NCBI GenBank assembly: GCA_003988855.1
Contig: QYAI01000081.1
Location: forward strand, 124,001-188,000
Reading direction: 5' to 3'
Length of the DNA stretch: 64,000 nucleotides
Origin: Arachnopeziza araneosa
Taxonomy: Eukaryota; Ascomycota; Leotiomycetes; Helotiales; Arachnopezizaceae
The translations under genes were made by a program, and so were the position numbers. Positions 33,301 through 44,451 of the stretch are shown here, piece after piece. Every line of letters starts with the position of its first letter. The stretch's first letter is position 1. A model generated the notes under the pieces. The model made no database searches. It had not been told where the DNA came from and saw only the letters and a program-made list of their open reading frames with translations.

Positions 33301-34773
33301 GTTGAATGGTCTTCTATCAAGCGGACTGGCGTTCAAAGAGGTTAGCTTTGGGCAGCAATTGCAGTCGGTGAGACCCCGATGGCAGAATAAGAAGAAATAG
33401 CACAAGAAGAGAGCAATTGATGCTCGCTCCCAGTCGATCTGGATGCTCAAGGTAATGTGCAGGTGCAATGAGAAATCCCTAAGAGCTGACGTTGATGCTT
33501 GATGCAGGAGTCAAGGGTTGTAGTGGGGTTTGTTTACCAACGAGCCACATAGCAACCACGCGCTTGCCTAAGTTTTTAGCGCGCTTCAAATATACCGCCT
33601 TGGAATTTAATTTGGGCCCCTCCTAGTTGTATCGCGATATTGAAGCTATACTTTATTCTTGTGATTTCTTCCCCCAACAAAGTCATAGACACTTAAAACC
33701 GGCTATCAGTAAGTGTGTCCACGGAATCGAGTGGTAGATTGACTTGACGGTGTCCCAAGCATCAAAAGTACTGCGAGCAATTGTCACCTCTTTGGAATGT
33801 TATTCAGACCTTTTGATTTTGATGTTTAATATGGTAAGGTAGTTTTCAATACTGCACGTTTCTCCTGTGACCATGATTCTAGGTTAGTCGACTTTCATTC
33901 TATTTGGAGAGTCTTACGGATAGCCTGAGAAGTGCTATGCAAGAGTCTGGTATCCTTCTCAATTTCAACGTCGTGGAAGTCATGATGTCCTCAGTGTTTT
34001 GCAACTACAATAGATTACCAACAAATATCTACGATTGTGGGCTTCCATTTGCGTTTGAATAATAATGTAATCTGGAACTTATGTTTGGGTCACGTGATGC
34101 TCGAATAGAGCTCCTCGTCATTGAAGACTCTAGAGGATCCACTAGAAGCATGAGACATTCATGAAGTATAGTAACTATACTATGAAGGCTCTTTTTGATT
34201 TACGCGAATTTTATCCTCATGATACATCTACTCCCGTTTTCTTACAAAATATTTCAGTGACATCAGCGAAATTGTGATGTCATGGCAGGCATCGACGTGA
34301 GCCTATCTAGCATGTGTTCCAAAACTCGCGGAGCTTTAAATCGTGCGAAACATGGGATATTTGGAATTTTATTTTGCCTTGATCTACAGGATCTCACATG
34401 GGAATTGTTCAGGTTGCATCACAATTCGAGTACAAGCGGTACTGATTATGGAAATCGTTCGTAGTGGATGGTTCTTTCATATCGCATGATCCACGATGGC
34501 CCGCGATGACAGATATTACGGCGTAAGCCACAGTGACACAAGCATCAAGGCTTGTTGAATATCTTGAAATGACGTACCCACCAGACTAGATAGGCCGAAG
34601 TTGTATCAAAAAAGCCGAAGCTGGATTAAGGTTGGCACTCCTGTTTGCCTCCCTCTTGTTGTATATAAAGCTTTATGCCCTCACTCGATGGCATTTTCTT
34701 TTCATCAACCCTTCATTTTAAAGAATCTACACACACACCCCATACCAAGTTCAAACAACTCCAACTATTCAAC
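33301..34773. other. Divergent intergenic region, DBF2 / Hsp12-like
   Basis: 1.47 kb holding both promoters. A perfect 7-bp inverted repeat with 3-nt spacer (AGTATAG-TAA-CTATACT, 34165-34181) sits next to a TTCATGAA palindrome (34158-34165), and a TATA box at 34662 serves the Hsp12-like gene. No gene seen. Confidence 0.55.
34662..34669 (+). promoter_or_regulatory. TATA box of the Hsp12-like gene
   Basis: TATATAAA, 112 nt before the ATG at 34774. A strong TATA element is usual for stress-inducible genes of this family. Confidence 0.65.
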
Positions 34774-35216
34774 ATGTCTGATTCATTCCGCAAAGACTTC
34801 AGTACTCAGGCCCAGGAGAAGATCACCCCTGACTCTCAAAAATCTACTGGCGAGCAACTTTCTGAGAATGTCTCTGGTTTCACTGACAAGGCTGCCGGAG
34901 CTTTCCAATCAGGTATATTTGAATCGATCGTTTTCATAGGCTCCGGTTCTGACTGAAGGTTATAGATAGCAACAAGTCTACCTTCCAAAAGGCTGGTGAT
35001 TATGCTCGAGGTGATGCCGATGAGGCTCAAAACAGTAGTGGCTCGTATCTTTCCAATGCACAAGATACCCTGGGCGATGCTACCAAATCTGTCTCCGACA
35101 CCTTCTCTGGTGCTGGTACGTTGACTCCTGTCAACTTTGTTTACTTACCCATATATTAACCTCCAATAGCGGATTCTTTAACCGGCAAGAAGGATGAGAT
35201 GACTAGTGATGTATAA
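34774..35216 (+). CDS. Hsp9/Hsp12-family stress protein
   Basis: Exons 34774-34912, 34966-35115 and 35170-35216 give 111 aa. The opening MSDSFRKDFSTQAQEKITPDSQKS (cited as SDSFRKDFSTQAQEKITPDS) followed by GEQLSENVSGFTDKAAG matches the Hsp9/Hsp12 signature. The rest is hydrophilic, rich in Ser, Asp, Gly and Lys, and has no Cys or Trp: DYARGDADEAQNSSGSYLSNAQDTLGDATKSVSDTFSGA, then LTGKKDEMTSDV. Yeast Hsp12 is intrinsically disordered in solution, folds into helices on membranes and is induced by heat, osmotic and oxidative stress (known). The compact gene with a strong TATA box fits inducible expression. It is divergent from DBF2 and is the last gene before a 9.2-kb gene-poor stretch. Confidence 0.93.
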
Positions 35217-38200
35217 AGCGCATTAAAAAAAGTTTTTGGCCTTTACTTTTCTGGATGGCGATGTAAATTATTTCATTTTCTCGGTTGCAGTGATACCACA
35301 GGATGATACGAAGGGAAACATGTTTTAGTTTTCTTTAAGAGAGTGGAACTGGTAGAATTCAATTCTTTCTTAGACAATTGTCCGATCTGAAATGTTTCGA
35401 CTAAATTTTTCTTCACATTTGTTATCTACTTCCAGATCCCACCTCATAATCGTGCCTACAAATATCCAAGGCTCTCAACCACCCTCAACTCAATTCTGTG
35501 ACCTTCTCCACGTGCCCGAATTATACTGGTACAATCAAATTACCCTTTCGCTGTCATATCCTTCTCGCAATCCCTATTCGTCAGAGCTGCACTCCAATAC
35601 TTTCAGCTTCCTTTTCGCCTCCCCAGCCACTTCACAAAACCCCCTAAGAGTGCTGTCTGCAGCGGAAGATCATAATACCATTTACGCAAGTTCGTTATTA
35701 GTCTAAATGGTCTGCATCAGGATCTAACTCCAACCTGTGAATATGCGACCGGGTAAGCCGGGTATCAAACAGACATTCGGACAAAAAAAGGGCTCATTCC
35801 GTGCCTCACGTCTCATGCAAAGCAGACTGGAATTTGTTTAGCTGATATTTCTCAGCAGGGGCCGTGGTGGGAGATAGAGGAGATAGAAAGCCGATTATGC
35901 GCTTTTAGAAGGTGCTTGTGATGTGATGTGATGGTCCGAATAAAGAAAGGAAGGACGTAAATTCCAGATTCGGAGACACTACTTAAACGAAGGCAGGGCA
36001 AAGGATATAAATTCATTTTTGGCGCTCCTAGGACTGTTCTCCGTGTTTTTCGAATAAATAAATATTGACTGTTTGAAAGAAGCCCGAAATCAATATTGAT
36101 TCCTGTGTAGATAGAACAGGGCAACGCAACACGCTTGGATGAATGTAACTCTATAACTTCTGAATTACTTCCCATAACACCGATCGTGAAGTTTGGAAAC
36201 GTCGATATGGGTGTATGTAGCTTTTTAATGGATACTGGCGCATGTCAAAACCACCAAGCATATTCTTGGAAACTTCCATGTCACTTTCCGAACTTGAAGT
36301 TTCAGCAATGGAGACCAATCATCACTTGTTCAGGAAGGGGGAATAACAAGCCCAAACCGGTGGAACAGCCAGCTGCTGTGAGTATTCATCACGTTCGCAT
36401 AGTTTCGAACAAGGTGTGGAGCTCTTCTAAACAAATCGAAAGCTAAATTACAGCCGCAAAGACTTGAATGCGAAATCAAAACAATATCGATACCATCTTG
36501 GGCTGCCGTGACACTAAGATATTAATGTAAACAAAGCCAGAAGTCGAGAAACAACCCCCCAATCAACCATTTCGGTAGAAGTGCTTGTTGAGAAAGTAGA
36601 TATTGGGTCTTTTAGGCTTGAGATAGATTTCCCTGTAACTGGTGATACCAATTATGCTGTTCGAAAGGGTTTAAGGTGTCGAGGAGGTGCCACTACTGCC
36701 AACAACGTTTCGTATATCCTACGTGATGACTTGCAGAAAGGAAGAAATAACCTGCCAGATGATTAGCTTTGTTCTATTTGGGAAGGATAGCGAACTTACC
36801 AAAGGATCACTAGGTGCCAGAAGGACGTGAAAGTCAAGTCCTCTCTACTCTAGGCGCTCGGGAACCATAGCTCCGTGCTGAAGGTAAGTCCAGGAGAAAT
36901 CAACTACGTATTACTAGAATAAGAATTGTACATGAGAATGACGCGTGCTACACAAGTTTAAACTCATTTGATATCCTAGGATTCACCTATTTTGCAGTCC
37001 CTATCTATCTCGCTTTGGGCGAGAGAATTCACCGCCTTCATCCCGATCCTCCGGCTACCATACCTTGCCTTATTAAATTAAATAAGCCGTTTTGGCTTCT
37101 ACATGTACTGTGAGCTCCCTTCAGTTAGATGTCGTGGACATATTGGGCATAAACCTGGAGAACACCGGTAGTTAGTGTGACTATACCTATCCGTGGTCCC
37201 TTCGGGGATTTGGGGTGCGGCATGCCTGAAGCCTGCGGCGAACTTGATTACGATCCATAGGTGCGCTTATGGTTCAAGGGTCATGCAGAACGAGGTAGAG
37301 GGATTTTTTTTGGGGAATTATTTTCCAAGTTTTTTTTGGCTTGTTTATTTTGTATCCTCGCTTAGCTGTTCGAGCCGAAGAACAATAACCATCCATGGAT
37401 CACCTTTGAATTTTTAAAAAGCAAGAGTCATGTGAACAGGTCAGGCGCGAGATAATCTTTTTTTTTAAAAAAAAAATTCAGTCATGGCCAACCCAACAAA
37501 TCAAAAACGCGCGACGTGAGTCCTACCGTTGAGAAAGCGAGTGGTTACGGACGATGATGATCTTCGCAACGGCTATCTATCATTCATCTTCGGCCGATTG
37601 GTTTATGATGAGAACAATGGGATATCAATCGACTTTCAGCAAGCCATCTAATCTCCATCCTCAATACAAAATCTAGCCTTCGGAACAGAAGAAGTCGCGG
37701 CTCGAAGAGAGAAAAAGGTCAAAATGAAAATAGTGCAGCAAACACAAGACAAAACAAACAATTCCTCATCAAGCTCAAGAAATTAAAGTATTGGCGCGCT
37801 TTAGTATTATCCTTGATTAAGCGAAAGTGCTGATTTATCTAACTCAATGTTTATGTAATGTTATTCCAGCTTTCTTCCTTACATTACGGGGCGACAGCCT
37901 TAGAAATAAGAGACAAGAATAGTCACTCATGTCTTGACTCGAGAAACCTTCTTTCTAAATCAGCTCGGATTGACGACCGTGTTTCACACTGAACTAAAAC
38001 CCTCCTTTACAGGCTCTAGCCAACCCAGTACTGCTCAACTCTTGCCCAGTAGCCTGCTTCAGTTCATGGTGCGGTATTTCTCTCAAATCAAGATACCTTT
38101 TCTCCACGGCTTCATCGCGACCAGGAACCATTGTAAGAGGGGGTTTAAAGTTGATGTTTGAGGTATTGAAATTGTGTTCATCATTTAGGCCTCTCCGTCT

Positions 38201-39400
38201 CGAGATTGGTACTAGCGGTCCAACTACTCCTTCTACTACATTTCCGTCATCTCTCGAATCTATTATCGTCGCAACTCTTTAATCGTCTACTGCACAGAGA
38301 AAGGCAGCGGTATCAAGGAGATATTGATTTGGAATACATTATGAAAATCAATACATAATGGCATGGACCAGATAATACATCTCCTTTTGTTTTGAGCATA
38401 ACAGTATCAATATCATCGTTGTCTTCACATTTGATATTTAGATCTCTACCAAAGGTCGTAGCAGCATCTTCCTCAATAGTTAAATCTTACATACCTTCTT
38501 ACTCCTATCCCGACTTACCTGGGCATTACAAGAGGAATTCAGCCGCAGAACAATCGTGACAGTCTGGGATTCTCGACAATACCATGCGGACCTCGAGTAT
38601 ATTCTAGGTGAGGAGGAGTGGGATGATGAAGATAATGAGGATGAGGAACCTCATAATTGAGACAAAGACTCCGATCCTGATCCGATTCCGATTTTGATTC
38701 CGATGAATGATGGCTCAATTGTACGGAAAGATTTGACGGATATCGCTGCAACAAAACATACTTGTTAGGACTACGCTTATTGTGAAGGCCAGTTTGCAAG
38801 GCGAAAGAGATGTATCTTCGTGCAGACAAATGCGGTTATCAGAGAAATATTAGCCAAGGCTGCAGGTATACTGCGAGCGCTAAGTGCACTTTTCAAATCC
38901 AACTGTTGTGGAGTGTTATATCTTTAATAAAATAGCATCGTGAACGGAGTTTTCGTAGACGTAGTTGTCAAGGTTTATGTGGAATAAAATTGCCTGCTGC
39001 TGGTACCTCTGTTGAGACTGATGGGTTTCAATTTGAGTTGTGTGGTGTTTGCTATAATCTTTCTAGAGTAAACTTTCCAACTTTATAGCGAAAAGTGAAG
39101 CAGTGCGCTACCGAGGTTTGAGGTCAATCTCTAAAATAATACCTGAAATGGGAAGAGAAAATGAATGCAATTCAGCCTTGAGAGAGACAGACGATTGAGT
39201 GATTCAAAGTTCGTTGCTTTTCTATATTCTATGTTTATATCTGGAAAAAGAAGTACACAAATCCTTAGATTAAATGTGTAGATAGGTGGTTCGCGTTTCG
39301 CTTGCTCCTAGTATCAGACTCGAGGTCAGTTTGAGCACTTGCTCTGGATGGGGAAGATAGAGAAAGTATAGGAGCGAGACCAAACAACCAAATCTTTCTT
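35217..39400. other. Gene-poor AT-rich region, left half of a 9.2-kb gap
   Basis: No open frame here has recognisable domains or a believable splice chain. Contents by eye: an AT-rich background, homopolymer runs at 37301-37337 (T8 twice), a T9/A10 hairpin at 37458-37476, and a Glu/Asp-coding purine tract near 38600-38650. No tRNA B box, rRNA or complete transposon features found. Relics too decayed to read cannot be excluded. Confidence 0.5.
37458..37476. repeat. T9-A10 homopolymer hairpin
   Basis: Nine T followed directly by ten A, a self-complementary tract that can form an AT hairpin and is a natural nucleosome-excluding sequence. It could also be the scar of a poly-A/T insertion. Confidence 0.8.
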
Positions 39401-42400
39401 CATTTCATAATCAGGTCGAATATATCAAAATTGCCTTTTTCACATTACTTCTTAGAGGACGAGAATATCAAAAGGAACGTAGGTTCTTTCATCGCATCTC
39501 CAGCCCAACCTTCAATCAATTTAGACATAAGCTTAGGAAAACGATAACCGAGTTGCCAAAGGTGAAGCCCAAGAAGTGAGGCGACAAAGAAGACAATAGC
39601 CAGGCACAAACCCACATTCCATCTTGCCTCATGGATTGATCATGATATCAGCACTCGCCGCAATCTCGATCATGACTCACAAGTACCATGTGCGTGCCCC
39701 GCCCCTGTTTGCACCATTCATCCTTCTCGAAGCACATCAAGCAATGCTTGAAACAAGCACAGAGCACATCCATTCCCCTTCAAGCACGTCAGAGAATTGA
39801 GCAATCCGCCTCGTAGCCTACACAACAGGCTCTTTGCATGCAAGGCTACAAACGGATGCCCAGCTGGGAAGCCAATACCAACATGGTTTCCCAGGTGATG
39901 GATGACATCGCTCAGCCTGCTGAACTGAAGGATCTCTGTGGCGGCCGCTAAGATGTCGCGCATGATGAATGGTTGTCTGTTGTGGTCGCTGCTGCCTGCT
40001 CGGATCTTGTGTACTGATCTGTAAGAAATGCTAGGCCAGCGGCCAAGGCTAGCCAACGGCGATGAGGGAGATCTAGAGGATCAATAGAGGAGGGTAGCAG
40101 GGATTGGTAGGCTCGTGTGAATGCAAGGCAGTGCGATTTAAGCTGGTGTTGATTCCTTCTGGTCGCCTTGCTTCAGCCTGCTTGCTCTTCCAAGGGCCGA
40201 TGGAGGTCGTATTGCGGCTATCCTTCCTGATATGTCAAAAATGATCACATATTCCGTCTTACAGATGGTCAAGAGGGCGAGAAGGAGCAGCGGCCGAGGA
40301 AGAGGGGCAACGATCAAAGTTGTTCACACGAGGTTGGATTCTTTGCGAGCCCGTCGCTTAGTCGTCAATTGCTGTTCGCAGAAGCACAACGTCCAACCCA
40401 ATAGTGTGTATGACACACAGACAATGTTCACAAACAAGCAGAAAGCATCACGTTGTTCTCCGTCCTTAAGCCGTTCCTTCCAGCCGCTGCTGAGCTTGGA
40501 AAACCTCCAGGCGCCGATGACATTCACGTAAACGTTGTGAATCAATCTGACCGACTCACGCATCGCATTACATCCCAAATATGCCAGCGACATTGCAGGC
40601 AGCAAATGAGACAGCCATCTCGCTGAAATTTTCTCTCACCAACAGACTCCTGGAAAATTTGACACCACACGCACACACACACCTCCCTCTCTGATCCCTC
40701 GTCAAAAAGCAAAAGGGTCGGAGATGCCGCCACATCAATCTCATCTTGCCACATGGGCCGTCCTCGGCTGCCGTACACGGGACCCCGATGAATGTGGCTC
40801 AGCCAATGAGCCCCTCGGTATTTGAAGGCTTTGAAAATCTAGCCTTTAACAGGAGATCTTCCAGAACAGATCGATGGGTGAGTGTGCGTGCCATGGAATA
40901 ATATTGATGCGAGCCAATCAGCGGTGGACACCTCTGAGCGGAGTATAATCGGCTTTATGCAGATCCGGTTTAGGCCGCGAGGGAAAACTCGGAATGTCAT
41001 CAGATGTAGGTACGGGCAGTGAGTCAGCGTTGGGCACGTTTGAAATGGCGCGCGGTTATGGAGTGGGAGCTGGCGATTCGCATCACGGTTATTGCTTATG
41101 GTCCGAGGGATTGGAGGTGGGCAGACGGATCATGATATTTGTTGGATGAAAGGGGTTATCTTCACGCCGCGGTAAAGGGCGTTGGGCTGGCTGGGAATGT
41201 GAGGTGGGATCCAGATCGACTCATCTTGATGTTGTCCTGACTAGGATCGGAAACCAACGTTTGAGGCTATATGCAATCACCTGATGAAGTCCATGTTTGC
41301 TTCCAGATTTTCGAGCATTTGTTAGACTGGAAAGACGCGCCTGGCGATGAGTTGTTGGTACGGGTATGAACTCGTGATGGCAAGGACTTTATTTGTTCCA
41401 GAAGTTGTGATACGAGGGATACCTACTGTCTGGCGGGAGCTAGGATATACTGTGCTACTCTGTCTGACGCCTGTTGGAGCCTAGAGTGCTGGGAGGGGTG
41501 AGCTGGTGAGGTTTGAAGGAGGGAGGCTATGAGCGAAGTTGACTCATTCAGTCACTGATGATGTTGACCCATACTATTGGCCCAGTCGAGGAGATCGAGG
41601 AGCTGGTTCGTTCCTGGACGCTTGCAAGCTGAGGAGATGGATTCTTGGAGAAGTTTCGCGACCTTCTCGCAAGCACCGGACAGGTTTCACTGGACTTGGC
41701 TTCCACAGTGACGCAAATGGCACAGCTGAGAAGCTCTTGCCGAAGGTGCCATTATCAGCTGCTGAGTAAAGAATGTAAGATTGTAAATATGAAGGAGTTG
41801 CAGCCAAACGAACCAGTGAGGTGTCAGATAAAACGGGCGCCGGCGGCGAGGGTACACGGAGGTGCAGATGTTGCTGTCGCTGACACCAATCATCGCCAGC
41901 TTCACTTTGGAGCGGGGAAAGCAAAGCCGAGATCGATTGGTTATCGGTGGCAAGGATGTAAGGGATTTCTGGTGGAATGGTTCAAAGAAAGTTGTCGCCG
42001 CTGCGTCCTCGATCGAGTGATCGAAATGGTGGGGTGTGGGATGAGTTGGCAGACTTTTTCCCTCATTCATGTCACGATGGGTTCAGAAGATACTCCGTGG
42101 AGGGAGCACATCATGGTGGCTCAGGATAGGAGAGAAGGCTGACTCGATAATCTCCTGGACAACTCAATTTAGAGGGGGCTGACGCCAGTGGTGGTGGGAA
42201 AGGAGAAAGGGTTGAAACTCGAGCTGACGGGGCGGTTGGTCGGCTACGACGCTTCCTTGCCAGCCTTTGCATTGCCATTTTCCAGCTTGGCAGGTTTGAA
42301 TAGGTGAGTAATTGTGCACATGGCGGGTAGTTTCCAGCCCGATGGCGAATACTTGGGTACAATTCCTGGGGACCTGATCACGCAGATCGATGGGCACGGC

Positions 42401-42840
42401 GACGTGGCGAGAGAGGAACGAGAAACTGGTCATGAACATTAGCTGGCACCGGAGTAAGTAGCTCTGACTCGAAGAAAGTCTAATTTCGATGCGAGTGGCG
42501 CAGATTGGTTTGATGTTCGCCAAAGTGTCAAAGTACGCAGCTCGGGGAGGCTGAGAGAATGATCTTCGGCTGCGACTCAAGTCTCGCTGTTGCACAGCAC
42601 AGCGGGAGGTCCATGTTGCATGATACTGCCTCCCAGCACTAGCTGTACCTTCGTCTTGTTCTGGCTCAGGTGGGAGGAAAATAGAACAGAGATGATTAGT
42701 GTGAAGGGAGAGGATGCGCGTCGCTTCTCCCCACACTTACGCTGCCTGGATGGAATGAGGATGGGTGCGTCGAGAGAGGCATGAAATTGCAACACTGCAC
42801 CCCATGTTTGCCGGCGCGCGATACTAAGGGGCTGAAGGAT

Positions 42841-42890
<50 letters not shown>

Positions 42891-44100
42891 AGGAGTACAG
42901 TACAGTACAGTACAGTACAGGATGCTGCTGCTGCTGCTGCTGCTGCTGCTGAGTGTGACGAGGACAGAGTGGAGTGAAGGGTGGAGAGAGCGCGAGAGGG
43001 AGAAAGGAGACGAGTACCGTGACCAAGCATGAAGGTAGTACCGCGACGGACACGCACTCGTAAATCAGAAAGACCATAACACGGCCAAAGTTACCTGTAG
43101 TCGTCTTCCGCCGCTGCTCATAGGCCAGAGGGCGGAGCCCGGACGACGATGATTCAGGGCCGGGTCTCGGAGGGTTTCTTTCGTGTAATCAAGGGCAAAT
43201 ATTGGAGATGGCGAATCTTCTGGCCAGCCTGGTTGAATCAGTGAGGAGTGAGTGGCGGATTGTGGGTGGTAATGGTGGTGGTACTGGTGGAGGAGGTGGT
43301 GACTCTTCGCTCCCTCGTTAGCCACCCGCGCAGGCAAATTCGCTTTTCCCTGGCCTGCTGCTCCTTGGCCCTGCCTGCTTCACCCCTCCGGCGGCCCACA
43401 GCCACCAAAGCAGCACCACTTGGCCTGTGCTTCCACATCCAGTCATGGCCCTTCCCCCCCCCCAATTCTCTCAAAACCGAGTGATGCCCGCAGTCCAGTT
43501 CTGATTTTCGACTTCAACGCAGAAATGTATGATCCCAAGCACTAGAAGAGCGGCTCTTTGAAGTCTGCATATTCACCTCCCGTCACCCTCTTGGAAAAAT
43601 CAAACACTTCTGCAATCATCCGCCACTACTTTTCTCCCATATCTGTTCTTGTCAGCCCCCCGACCACCGAAACTACTGCCTCCTCAGACAAAGGCGAACA
43701 CACTCCTACCCTCGCCCAGTGACTCCAACCATCCAGTCATCCTCTCAGCTACCTCGTCCTCCTCTACCTCAATTTCGAGCTCTCGCCACCTTTCCTTCTT
43801 CAGGCGCCCTTTGTTCTTCTTTTCTTCCTTTGATACCCGTGGAGGAAGCCTGCTGTTGTTTCTGCCCATACCCACACGCCGTCGCGATTCATCCCCGTTA
43901 GCTCTTGCCACTGAGGTAACAGTCACTCGACCCAAAGAGCCTCTGAGTCGACAAGCAGCAACCCCAAGCAAAAAGAACACCTTTGTCTTTCACAAACAAC
44001 TCCACTCAATCCTTCTTGTCACCTGTTCATAAACTCGTCGATTTTCCTACGATTCTCCATCTGCCACCCTTTCCACCTTCGATATTCAATCCTCTCTCGA
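39401..44100. other. Gene-poor region upstream of the cyclin gene
   Basis: 4.7 kb of more balanced composition with many short overlapping open frames on both strands, none with a domain. The stretch from 43,500 is strongly pyrimidine-rich on the plus strand, as in long fungal 5' leaders. A microsatellite cluster lies at 42841-42950. It may contain an extended cyclin promoter, a leader with introns, or a noncoding transcript. Confidence 0.5.
42841..42950. repeat. Three adjacent microsatellites: (TGAGGG)8, (GTACA)5, (GCT)9
   Basis: Eight perfect TGAGGG units (42841-42888) are followed by five GTACA units (42895-42919) and nine GCT units (42924-42950). The hexamer differs by one base from the fungal telomere repeat TTAGGG, and its GGG-N3 periodicity fits a G-quadruplex. 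No junction sequence of note separates them. Confidence 0.92.
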
Positions 44101-44124
44101 TGGTAGCTAGCACTCCCAACTAGC
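44101..44124 (+). promoter_or_regulatory. Upstream ORF 1 in the probable cyclin leader
   Basis: ATG at 44101 followed by six codons and TAG (MVASTPN). It lies 328 nt before the stop-free start of the cyclin frame, in a pyrimidine-rich leader-like stretch. Whether it is transcribed is not known. Confidence 0.4.
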
Positions 44125-44172
44125 CCACCATTTATCTCAACAGTTACCATTTCCACCGCCGAAAAGGTCACA

Positions 44173-44271
44173 ATGCTCTTCGTCTTCCTCGAAACTTCTC
44201 CAGTCGTCAGTCTTACATCGTCTACCGGTTTTATCGTTCGTGAAGGAGTCGTTCCGATTCCTTTACTCTAG
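44173..44271 (+). promoter_or_regulatory. Upstream ORF 2 in the probable cyclin leader
   Basis: A 32-codon frame beginning MLFVFLETSPVV, with a good fungal start context (CACA before ATG, A at -3). It ends 180 nt before the cyclin ATG, so ribosomes could reinitiate. Transcription of this segment is assumed. Confidence 0.4.
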
Positions 44272-44451
44272 CTTGTCCTCCTCCTCCTCATTGATCATCT
44301 CGCTCGACAGCAGCATCTGCTGTTGTAGGAAGAGCCGGTATCCAGTCAGAAGGTTCCTCGGATTCAGTTTACAACGGTTTATCGGTTTGGCTTTGTACAG
44401 ACGGCGACTGGAGTTTAACCATTAAAACTCTAATACCCCTCTACCTTGAAG

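Noticed and set aside
42841..42888. True interstitial telomere tract
   Set aside because: The unit is TGAGGG and not TTAGGG, with no subtelomeric genes around it, so simple slippage is at least as likely.
41574..43077. Several 110-190-codon frames on both strands
   Set aside because: Mutually overlapping, no domains; the 166-codon one reads through the (TGAGGG)n and (GCT)n repeats as Ser-Pro and poly-Gln.
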